From: DASUTW01 sp035513995
GTDB taxonomy: Bacteria; Actinomycetota; UBA4738; CALAEC01
NCBI GenBank assembly: GCA_035513995.1
Contig: DATKBL010000203.1
Span: forward strand, 1 to 9,356
Direction: 5' to 3'
Length of the DNA: 9,356 bases
Shown here in pieces: positions 1 through 4,835 of the stretch. The notes below the pieces were generated by a model. The model did not search any database. It was not told the DNA's origin and saw only the letters and a program-made list of their open reading frames with translations. The position numbers were made by a program, and so were the translations under genes. How positions within the stretch are numbered: the first letter of the stretch is position 1; each line of letters begins with the position of its first letter.

Positions 1-381
1 CTCGAGTTCTCGTCCTCGTCGAACGTGTTCTGGCGCTACCAGCGGAACCAGGGTGGCTACCTCCGCTTCCACGACGAGACGCCCCACACGGCCGAGGACG
101 GACAGCAGGTCGCCGCCGCCAACGTCGTGGTGATGGAGGTCCGGCTCCGGGACACCGGGATCGTCGACGCCGCGGGGAACCCCTCGCCGGAGGTGATCGC
201 GGTCGGCACCGGCCGGGCGTGGATCCTCCGCAACGGGCGGGTGATCGAGGGGGAGTGGCGGCGCGGCGCCGAGGGCGACGTCACCGAGCTCGTGGACGAC
301 GCGGGCGAGGTCATCCCGCTCGCGCCCGGCACGACCTGGGTCGAGCTCTTCCCGAGCGACCTCGTCGTGGAGATCGGGTAG
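1..381 (+). CDS. DUF3048 (YerB-like) protein, C-terminal part (5' end outside window)
   Basis: The frame is open from base 1 (the first codons read LEFSSSSN before the Val-Phe-Trp at 25-33) and ends at TAG 379-381, so only the last 126 residues are present. They match the pattern of the C-terminal DUF3048 domain as I know it: a YLRF strand, the hydrophobic AANVVVMEV strand, a G(T)GRAWILRNGRVIEGEWRR segment and the ending PGTTWVELFP. B. subtilis YerB is the named member; the family is usually an exported lipoprotein of unknown biochemical function. The lipobox, if any, lies upstream of the window. The GTG at 25 is an internal valine codon, not a start, because homologous sequence continues before it. 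A 68-base gap with a -10-like box separates it from pdxS, so it is probably a separate unit. Family call fairly sure; function unknown. Confidence 0.8.
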   Translation, partial: LEFSSSSNVFWRYQRNQGGYLRFHDETPHTAEDGQQVAAANVVVMEVRLRDTGIVDAAGNPSPEVIAVGTGRAWILRNGRVIEGEWRRGAEGDVTELVDDAGEVIPLAPGTTWVELFPSDLVVEIG

Positions 382-420
382 AGCGCGGGGCTTCCCCCTC
401 CGTCGCCCCCGGCCTCGGCG

Positions 421-426
421 TATCCT
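421..426 (+). promoter_or_regulatory. Candidate -10 box for pdxS
   Basis: TATCCT fits the actinobacterial TANNNT -10 pattern. It ends 23 bases before the pdxS ATG, leaving room for a leader of about 17 bases that holds the Shine-Dalgarno. No convincing -35 is visible at 16-18 bases upstream, so this is a suggestion from position only. Confidence 0.4.
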
Positions 427-437
427 GTGGGGGAGCG

Positions 438-443
438 AGGAGG
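438..443 (+). promoter_or_regulatory. Ribosome binding site of pdxS
   Basis: AGGAGG, followed by AGAGG, lies 6 bases before ATG 450-452. It fixes the pdxS start against upstream in-frame codons, the frame being open from at least 219. Confidence 0.8.
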
Positions 444-449
444 AGAGGC

Positions 450-1337
450 ATGGAGAAGGAGACGGGGACGTTCCGGGTGAAGTCGGGGCTGGCCGAGATG
501 CTCAAGGGCGGCGTGATCATGGACGTCACGACCGTGGAGCAGGCCAAGATCGCCGAGGAGGCCGGCGCGGTCGCCGTGATGTCGCTCGAGCGCGTGCCGG
601 CGGACATCCGGGCCGAGGGCGGCGTCGCGCGCATGGCCGACCCGAGCAGGGTCGAGGAGATCGTGGAGGCCGTCTCGATCCCGGTGATGGCCAAGTGCAG
701 GATCGGGCACTTCGTCGAGGCGCAGATACTGCAGTCGCTCGGCGTCGACTACATCGACGAGTCCGAGGTGCTGACGCCCGCCGACGAGGCCCACCACATC
801 GACAAATGGGCGTTCACGGTGCCGTTCGTCTGCGGCGCGCGCGACCTAGGCGAAGCCCTGCGCAGGCTGGGCGAGGGCGCGGCGATGATCCGAACGAAGG
901 GCGAGGCGGGCACCGGCAACGTGGTGGAGGCCGTCCGCCACGTCCGGACGATCCGCGGGCAGATCGCACGGCTCCAAGGGATGCGCGAGGACGAGCTGAT
1001 GGCCGCGGCGAAGGAGCTCCAAGCCCCGCTCGAGCTCGTGCGTCAGGTGGCCGGCACCGGCGCGCTGCCCGTGGTGAACTTCGCGGCGGGAGGGCTGGCC
1101 ACGCCGGCCGACGCGGCGCTCATGATGCAGCTCGGGGTGGACGGGGTCTTCGTCGGCTCGGGGATCTTCAAGTCCGACGACCCGGCCACACGGGCGCGCG
1201 CGATCGTGGAGGCGACGACCTACTTCGAGGACCCGGAGATCCTGGCCAAGGTCTCCCGCGGGCTCGGCGAGCCGATGAAGGGCATCGAGATCTCCACGCT
1301 GGGCGAGGAAGGTCTCCTCCAGACCCGCGGTTGGTAG
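450..1337 (+). CDS. pdxS: Pyridoxal 5'-phosphate synthase, PdxS (synthase) subunit
   Basis: This is the TIM-barrel subunit of the deoxyxylulose-independent PLP synthase. It condenses ribose 5-phosphate, glyceraldehyde 3-phosphate and ammonia supplied by PdxT. The protein has 295 residues, the normal length, and aligns end to end with B. subtilis PdxS from memory. The active-site residues are present with an offset of one: Asp25 (GGVIMD), Lys82 in VMAK, which forms the first Schiff base, and Lys150 in RTKGEAGTGN, the second imine lysine. The phosphate-binding segments VVNFAAGG and GVFVGSGIF and the C-terminal KGIEIS...RGW are intact. ATG 450 is chosen for its ideal AGGAGG and because family N-termini begin here. 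The glutaminase partner pdxT is about 1 kb downstream rather than adjacent. Very sure. Confidence 0.98.
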   Translation: MEKETGTFRVKSGLAEMLKGGVIMDVTTVEQAKIAEEAGAVAVMSLERVPADIRAEGGVARMADPSRVEEIVEAVSIPVMAKCRIGHFVEAQILQSLGVDYIDESEVLTPADEAHHIDKWAFTVPFVCGARDLGEALRRLGEGAAMIRTKGEAGTGNVVEAVRHVRTIRGQIARLQGMREDELMAAAKELQAPLELVRQVAGTGALPVVNFAAGGLATPADAALMMQLGVDGVFVGSGIFKSDDPATRARAIVEATTYFEDPEILAKVSRGLGEPMKGIEISTLGEEGLLQTRGW

Positions 1338-1340
1338 GGG

Positions 1341-1412
1341 ATGGCCGAGGAGCCGGCGGCCCAGGGAAGGGCCGCCTACGTGGTCTCCCAGCTCTACTAG
1401 TACGTCGCCGCG
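1341..1412 (+). other. In-frame 5' extension of the membrane protein, broken by TAG at 1398-1400
   Basis: ATG 1341 lies 3 bases after the pdxS stop and is in the same frame as the downstream membrane protein. It gives 19 codons (MAEEPAAQGR...VSQLY), then TAG, then YVAA running into the GTG at 1413. Codon third positions are almost all G or C, as in the real genes. The LY just before the TAG aligns with the LY that opens the second repeat of the protein (1635), and the TAG falls in that repeat's Phe column with no gap needed. This suggests the segment belonged to the gene and that a Tyr, Phe or similar codon became TAG. TAC to TAG is one change. A sequencing error or readthrough cannot be excluded. 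Confidence 0.55.
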
Positions 1413-1886
1413 GTGATCGGCGTCGGGTTCGTGATCGGGGGCGCGATCGCGGCGCTGTTCGGCGTCCGCGAGATGGTCCTCCCCCGGGAGTTCGAGACCG
1501 TTCGGGACGGGCTTCGCAACGTGCTCCACGGCCTCGCCTTCGCGCTTCCGGGGCTCGCGCTCGTGTGGAGCCACCTCCGCGAGGCGCGTCGCCGCGAAGG
1601 TGAGCCGTTCGCGGAGACGTTCTGGGGCGGAACGCTCTACTTCCACCTCGTCGCGCTGGTCGCGGTCGTGTTCGTGCTCGTCGGGGTGTCGGGGATCCTC
1701 CACTCGCTCGTCGACCTGGTCCTGCCCTCCTGCGAGCCGAGAGGGACCGCTACCTTCACCCCCGAGGGGGTGGCCGGCGAGTGCTACCCGACGGCGACGG
1801 AGGCCCTCCGGCAGATGCTCGACTTCGCGATCGTCCTCCTGGTCGCCGCCCCCGCCTTCTGGTGGCACCTTCGACGGGGCCGGCGC
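1392..1886 (+). repeat. Internal protein duplication: two copies of a two-helix membrane unit (1392-1592 and 1635-1886)
   Basis: Copy 1 starts LY-stop-Y-VAAVIG and runs through FGVREMVLP, then VRDGLRNVLHGLAF, to WSHLREARR. Copy 2 starts LYFHLVALV and runs through ILHSLVDLVLP, then ATEALRQMLDFAIV, to WWHLRRGRR. The first helix aligns over 31 positions and the second over about 31, both without gaps, with shared LY, VLP, LR, W.HLR and RR. Copy 2 has a longer loop between its helices (about residues 105-128 of the 1413-start protein) with two cysteines. Divergence at the protein level is large, so this is an old duplication. Confidence 0.7.
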
Positions 1887-1904
1887 TCCGTCCGGCCGGT
1901 CTAG
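1413..1904 (+). CDS. Four-helix membrane protein, DUF5671-like, probably 5'-interrupted
   Basis: From GTG 1413 to TAG 1902-1904 the frame gives 163 residues. Hydrophobic segments lie at about 2-23, 37-53, 76-104 and 136-152, separated by arginine-rich loops (HLREARRREGEP; HLRRGRRSVRP at the C-terminus). The pattern of a Y-x-Y motif opening helix 1, a D/E-LVLP at its end and W-x-HLRR after helix 2 recalls DUF5671 proteins, a family without known function; I hold that name loosely. Cys107 and Cys124 sit in the loop between helices 3 and 4. GTG 1413 has no Shine-Dalgarno and starts inside the first membrane segment, so it is a poor start. The natural start is more likely ATG 1341, in which case the TAG at 1398-1400 makes this a pseudogene or a sequencing artefact. 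It is followed head-to-head by the VOC gene. Confidence 0.6.
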   Translation: MIGVGFVIGGAIAALFGVREMVLPREFETVRDGLRNVLHGLAFALPGLALVWSHLREARRREGEPFAETFWGGTLYFHLVALVAVVFVLVGVSGILHSLVDLVLPSCEPRGTATFTPEGVAGECYPTATEALRQMLDFAIVLLVAAPAFWWHLRRGRRSVRPV

Positions 1905-2281
1905 CCTTCCAGGCCCTCGGTCACCGCCAGGGTGTTGCCCTCGCTGTCCTTGAACCACGCCCCTCGGGCCGGCCCCATCTTGGCGATCGGGCCGTCCCAC
2001 TCAACGCCCTCCATCTCGAACGTCTCGAACTCCACCCCTCGACCCTGGAGCCACTCCACGACGGCGGCGACGTCGTCCACGCGCCACTCCATCGCGGTGT
2101 TCGTGGCCGTGCCCGCGTGCGGGGTCGGGAAGAGCGCGAACATCATGCCGCCGGACTCGTACCACAGCCCTCCCGGGTCCTCGCTCGTCGGGTTCAGGTC
2201 CAGCTTCTCGGCGTACCAGGCACGCGCCCGGTCGAGGTCCGCCGCCGGGAGCGTCGCGTGCGTCGGAAAGCGTCCAAGCAA
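1901..2281 (-). CDS. VOC family (glyoxalase / bleomycin-resistance fold) protein
   Basis: The 126-residue protein has the vicinal-oxygen-chelate fold pattern: a first beta-alpha-beta module (PTHATLPAADLDRARAWYAEKLDL, then GGLWYESGGMMFALF) and a second (TAMEWRVDDVAAVVEWLQGRGVEF, then GAWFKDSEGNTLAVTE). Family members are glyoxalases, thiol transferases, dioxygenases or antibiotic-binding proteins, and the substrate cannot be read from sequence. Of the usual metal ligands only His8 and Glu122 are recognisable; the positions ending module 1 (ALF) and opening module 2 (TAM) carry no His, Glu or Gln, so it may not bind metal in the standard way. The start is TTG 2279-2281, supported by an AGGAGGT 6 bases upstream on this strand. 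It stands alone between + strand genes and is read toward the membrane protein. Confidence 0.85.
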   Translation of the reverse strand: MLGRFPTHATLPAADLDRARAWYAEKLDLNPTSEDPGGLWYESGGMMFALFPTPHAGTATNTAMEWRVDDVAAVVEWLQGRGVEFETFEMEGVEWDGPIAKMGPARGAWFKDSEGNTLAVTEGLEG

Positions 2282-2287
2282 CTCGGC

Positions 2288-2294
2288 ACCTCCT
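2288..2294 (-). promoter_or_regulatory. Ribosome binding site of the VOC gene, deciding a TTG start
   Basis: On the minus strand AAGAGGAGGT ends 6 bases before TTG 2281-2279. This near-perfect anti-16S match makes the rare TTG start credible. No ATG or GTG in the same frame is better placed. Confidence 0.75.
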
Positions 2295-2301
2295 CTTCAC
2301 G

Positions 2302-2319
2302 TGCGAGCCTATGCTCGCA
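2302..2319. promoter_or_regulatory. Inverted repeat, possible operator upstream of the VOC gene
   Basis: TGCGAGC-CTAT-GCTCGCA is a perfect 7+7 dyad with a 4-base centre. It lies just upstream of the VOC Shine-Dalgarno and overlaps a minus-strand TAGGCT (bases 2311-2306) that fits a -10 box, with a start point near 2299. That is where a repressor site would sit, but no regulator gene is in the window and no -35 is clear. It could instead form a small RNA hairpin. Confidence 0.35.
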
Positions 2320-2374
2320 TCGCTCCCATCCTGGTCCATCGAGGCCCTCTTGGGAAGCGCGGGGCCTGCGTCGC

Positions 2375-2380
2375 TATCAT
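2375..2380 (+). promoter_or_regulatory. Candidate -10 box for pdxT-yebC
   Basis: TATCAT ends 9 bases before the pdxT ATG. A start point 6-7 bases after the box would leave a leader of only 2-3 bases, so the mRNA would be essentially leaderless. There is no Shine-Dalgarno before ATG 2390, which agrees. A weak TTGGGA lies at 2350-2355, but the 19-base spacing is long. Confidence 0.45.
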
Positions 2381-2389
2381 GAGCGTGGC

Positions 2390-2950
2390 ATGAAGGCAGG
2401 CGTCCTCGCCCTCCAGGGCGACTTCCGGGAGCACGGGCGGGTCCTCGCGAGCTGCGGCGCGACCCCCGTCGAGGTGCGGACGCCCGAGGACCTGGCCGCG
2501 GTCGCGTGCCTGGCGATCCCCGGCGGCGAGTCCACGACGATCGGGAAGCTCGCCCAACGCCACGGCCTGGTCGAGCCGATCCGCGAGCGCGTCGCGGAGG
2601 GGATGCCGGTCTTCGGCACCTGCGCCGGCATGATCGTGATGGCGAAGGAGCTGATCGGCGGCGAGCCGCTCCTCTCGCTGATGGACGTCACCGTCGAGCG
2701 GAACGCCTACGGACGCCAGGTGAACTCCTTCGAGGCCGACGTCGAGGTCCGGGGCGAGTCCGAGCCCGTGCGTGGTGTCTTCATCCGGGCCCCGGTCGTC
2801 GTCGAGGTGGGTGACGGCGTGGAGGTGATCGCCGAGCACGAGGGTCGCCCGGTGGTCGTCGAGCAGGGCAGCCTGCTCGCCGCGGCCTTCCACCCCGAGC
2901 TCGCCGGCGACCCTCGCCTCCACGCGCGCTTCCTGGGGAAGGTGCGCTGA
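2390..2950 (+). CDS. pdxT: Pyridoxal 5'-phosphate synthase, PdxT (glutaminase) subunit
   Basis: This class-I glutamine amidotransferase hydrolyses glutamine and channels ammonia to PdxS in the 12+12 PLP synthase complex. The protein has 186 residues, normal for the family. The catalytic triad is complete: nucleophile Cys78 in FGTCAGM, and His168 and Glu170 in AFHPEL. Also present are the N-terminal GVLALQGDFREH strand-turn, the oxyanion-hole PGGEST (44-49) and the PdxT signature VERNAYGRQVNSFEAD. ATG 2390 is chosen because family members start with M-x-x-GVLxLQG. The upstream ATG at 2379 is out of frame and stops after four codons. The stop TGA overlaps the yebC ATG by one base. It is split from pdxS by two inserted genes and so needs its own promoter. 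Very sure. Confidence 0.97.
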   Translation: MKAGVLALQGDFREHGRVLASCGATPVEVRTPEDLAAVACLAIPGGESTTIGKLAQRHGLVEPIRERVAEGMPVFGTCAGMIVMAKELIGGEPLLSLMDVTVERNAYGRQVNSFEADVEVRGESEPVRGVFIRAPVVVEVGDGVEVIAEHEGRPVVVEQGSLLAAAFHPELAGDPRLHARFLGKVR

Positions 2951-3696
2951 TGTCCGGGCACTCCAAGTGGTCGACGATCAAGCACAAGAAGGCCGCGCAG
3001 GATCAACGGCGCGGGAAGCTGTTCTCCAAGCTGATCCGCGCGATCGAGGTCGCGGCGCGCGAGGGCGGCGGGAGCGTCGAGGCCAACCCGACGCTGGCCT
3101 CCGCGGTCCAGAAGGCGAAGGACTACTCGGTCCCGAACGACAACATCGAGCGCGCGATCAAGCGGGGCTCGGGCGACATGGGCGGCGTGCGCTACGAGGA
3201 GGTCGTCTACGAGGGCTACGGCCCCGGAGGCGTCGCCATCCTCGTGGCCACCCTCACCGACAACCGCAACCGGACCGGAGCCGACGTGCGCTCGACCCTC
3301 ACGAAGCGGGGAGGGAGCCTCGGCGACCCCGGCAGCGTGTCGTTCCTGTTCGAGCGGAAGGGCGTGATCCGCGTGTCCCGCGAGGAGGCCGACGAGGACC
3401 GCCTCCTCGAGCTGGCGTCCGAGGCCGGGGCGGAGGACCTCGTGGAGGACGGCGACGAGTGGGAGATGCGCACGACGGCCACGTCGTTCGCAGAGATCCG
3501 CGCGGCGGTCGAGGCGGCCGGCGTGCCCGTCTCCTCGGCCGAGGTCACGATGCTGCCCCAGACCACCGTCCCGGTGGAGGGGTCGGAGGCGAAGCAGGTG
3601 CTGGGGCTGATCGAGGCGCTGGACGACCTCGACGACGTGCAGGCCGTCTACGCGAACTTCGACATCCCCGAGGAGATGTTGGCCGAGGTCGGCTAG
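2950..3696 (+). CDS. yebC: YebC/PmpR (TACO1) family protein
   Basis: The 248-residue protein opens with the family hallmark MSGHSKWSTIKHKKAAQDQ and contains NPTLASAVQKAK, NDNIERAIKRG, YEGYGPGGVAILV, TDNRNRT and the C-terminal LIEALDDLDDVQAVYANFD. Three domains are expected: a helical N-terminal domain (to about residue 80) and two alpha/beta domains. The family was long annotated as a transcriptional regulator (PmpR). Mitochondrial TACO1 and bacterial YebC2-type members are now linked to translation through proline-rich stretches. Which role applies here is not decidable from sequence. ATG 2950 overlaps the pdxT stop (TGATG), and GGGGAAGG about 6 bases upstream can serve as Shine-Dalgarno, so the two genes are coupled. 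The yebC-ruvC neighbourhood is widespread in bacteria. Very sure of the family. Confidence 0.97.
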   Translation: MSGHSKWSTIKHKKAAQDQRRGKLFSKLIRAIEVAAREGGGSVEANPTLASAVQKAKDYSVPNDNIERAIKRGSGDMGGVRYEEVVYEGYGPGGVAILVATLTDNRNRTGADVRSTLTKRGGSLGDPGSVSFLFERKGVIRVSREEADEDRLLELASEAGAEDLVEDGDEWEMRTTATSFAEIRAAVEAAGVPVSSAEVTMLPQTTVPVEGSEAKQVLGLIEALDDLDDVQAVYANFDIPEEMLAEVG

Positions 3697-3715
3697 GCGA
3701 GATGCCGCGGCGTCC

Positions 3716-3744
3716 TTGAGCGGCCCCCCTCGCCCCCCTAGACT
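3716..3744 (+). promoter_or_regulatory. Promoter of ruvCAB, leaderless type
   Basis: TTGAGC (3716-3721), a 17-base spacer and TAGACT (3739-3744) form the best sigma-70-like promoter in the window. The -10 ends 6 bases before GTG 3751, so transcription should begin at or within a base of the start codon. No Shine-Dalgarno precedes ruvC, as expected for a leaderless mRNA. Confidence 0.65.
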
Positions 3745-3750
3745 GAACAC

Positions 3751-4248
3751 GTGTTCGAGCGCGTGGTGCTCGGGGTGGACCCGGGGATGGCGTCCACGGG
3801 TCTCGCCGCCGTGGGCGGCGGGCGAGGCGGTGCGGAGGTCCTGTGGGCGACCACGGTGCGCACCCCGGCCGGCGCGCCCGAGGCGCTCCGCCTCCGGACG
3901 ATCGCGGAGGCCGTCCGCGAGGCCGTCGCCCGGCACCGGCCCGAGGCGCTCGCGATCGAGCGCCTGCTCTGGGGCCGAAACACCGGCAGCGCGATGGCCG
4001 TGGCGCGGGCCAGCGGTGTGATCCTGCTGGCGGGCGCCGAGGCGGGGGTCCCGGTCCACGAGTACGCCCCCTTGGAGGTGAAGATGGCCGTCACGGGTGA
4101 CGGGAACGCGGGGAAGCAGCAGGTGCGGCGCTCCCTGGAGCGCATCCATGGCGTGGCGGGCGTGCCCCGACAGCCCGACGCGGCCGACGCCGCGGCGGTG
4201 GCCGTGTGCCACCTCAACCAGGCGAGGCTGACGGAGGCGGTCCGGTGA
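3751..4248 (+). CDS. ruvC: Holliday junction resolvase RuvC
   Basis: This is the endonuclease that cuts four-way junctions symmetrically, working with the RuvAB branch-migration motor. The 165-residue RNase H-like protein has all four acidic residues: Asp10 in GVDPG, Glu70 in LAIER, and Asp143 and Asp146 in PDAADAAAVAVCH. Lys122 in GKQQVRR and the VKMAVTGDGNAGK segment are also typical. One deviation is that E. coli Phe69, the aromatic that wedges into the junction, aligns with Leu73, with Trp74 next to it. GTG 3751 is the start because it follows a promoter at leaderless distance and gives the normal N-terminus. The last four bases overlap the ruvA start (GTGA). Very sure. Confidence 0.97.
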   Translation: MFERVVLGVDPGMASTGLAAVGGGRGGAEVLWATTVRTPAGAPEALRLRTIAEAVREAVARHRPEALAIERLLWGRNTGSAMAVARASGVILLAGAEAGVPVHEYAPLEVKMAVTGDGNAGKQQVRRSLERIHGVAGVPRQPDAADAAAVAVCHLNQARLTEAVR

Positions 4249-4835
4249 TCGCGTTCGTCGAGGGCGTCCTGGCCGAGCGGGGCGTCGACCGCGTGGTCGT
4301 GAACGCGAACGGGCTCGGCTACGAGCTGATCGTTTCCACCTCGACGCTCGCCGCCCTCCCCGCGGTCGGCAAGCCCGTGCGGCTGCTGACCCACATGCAG
4401 GTCCGCGACGACGCGATGGTGCTGTTCGGTTTCGCCGGCGCCGCCGAGCGCGATCTCTTCGAGCTCCTGATCACCGTCTCCAGCGTCGGCCCGAAGATGG
4501 CGATGGCCGTGCTCTCCACCCTCGACCCCGACGCGCTGCGGCGCGCCGTCCTCGACGGCGACATCGACGCCGTCACCGTCGTCCCCGGGGTGGGGAAGAA
4601 GGTGGCGGGGCGCATCGTCCTCGACCTGCGTGACAAGCTCGGCGGCGAGATCGAGCTTCCCGCCGCGGGACCGCTGGCCGAGGTCCGCGAGGCCCTGGAG
4701 GGGATGGGGCTCTCGCCCCAGGAGATCCAGCGGGCCGTCGGCGGGCTGGACCCGGACGGCGGGCCCGTCGAGGAGCTGCTCCGCGAGGCCCTGCGGCGGG
4801 TGGGCGGTCGCGAGGCGGCGGGAGCGAAGCGATGA
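4245..4835 (+). CDS. ruvA: Holliday junction branch migration protein RuvA
   Basis: RuvA tetramers hold the junction in a square-planar form and load RuvB rings. The 196 residues show the standard three parts: an N-terminal OB-fold (1-63) with Asp55-Asp56 at the acidic-pin position in HMQVRDDAM; a tandem helix-hairpin-helix domain (SSVGPKMA 79-86 and VPGVGKKVAGRI 113-124); and, after a short linker, the C-terminal RuvB-binding domain (VREALEGMGLSPQEIQRAV). The start is GTG 4245, read MIAFVEG as in the family, with GGAGG 7 bases upstream. An in-frame GTG at 4206 would add 13 residues without family support. Both ends overlap neighbours by 4 bases, showing translational coupling. Very sure. Confidence 0.97.
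   Translation: MIAFVEGVLAERGVDRVVVNANGLGYELIVSTSTLAALPAVGKPVRLLTHMQVRDDAMVLFGFAGAAERDLFELLITVSSVGPKMAMAVLSTLDPDALRRAVLDGDIDAVTVVPGVGKKVAGRIVLDLRDKLGGEIELPAAGPLAEVREALEGMGLSPQEIQRAVGGLDPDGGPVEELLREALRRVGGREAAGAKR

Noticed and set aside
387..397. GGGG-CTT-CCCC after the DUF3048 gene as a terminator
   Set aside because: The stem is only 4 bp and is not followed by a T-run.
382..449. PLP riboswitch or PdxR-type operator before pdxS
   Set aside because: The gap is only 68 bases and shows no strong structure or paired direct repeats that I could recognise.
1304..1318. GAGGA/TCCTC hairpin near the end of pdxS
   Set aside because: A short 5-bp stem inside coding sequence with no T-run; likely chance.
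1398..1400. TAG as a pyrrolysine or genome-wide recoded codon
   Set aside because: TAG ends four other + strand genes in this window and the gene is not a methylamine methyltransferase. Recoding is not supported.
2707..4212. Long open minus-strand frame opposite pdxT, yebC and ruvC
   Set aside because: GC-rich genes leave the antisense frames poor in stops. The translation is His/Arg/Gly-rich with no domain, and the + strand genes here are unmistakable.
4206..4244. Upstream in-frame GTG as the ruvA start
   Set aside because: It would add 13 residues with no family counterpart, while GTG 4245 has a GGAGG and gives the conserved MIAFVEG N-terminus.
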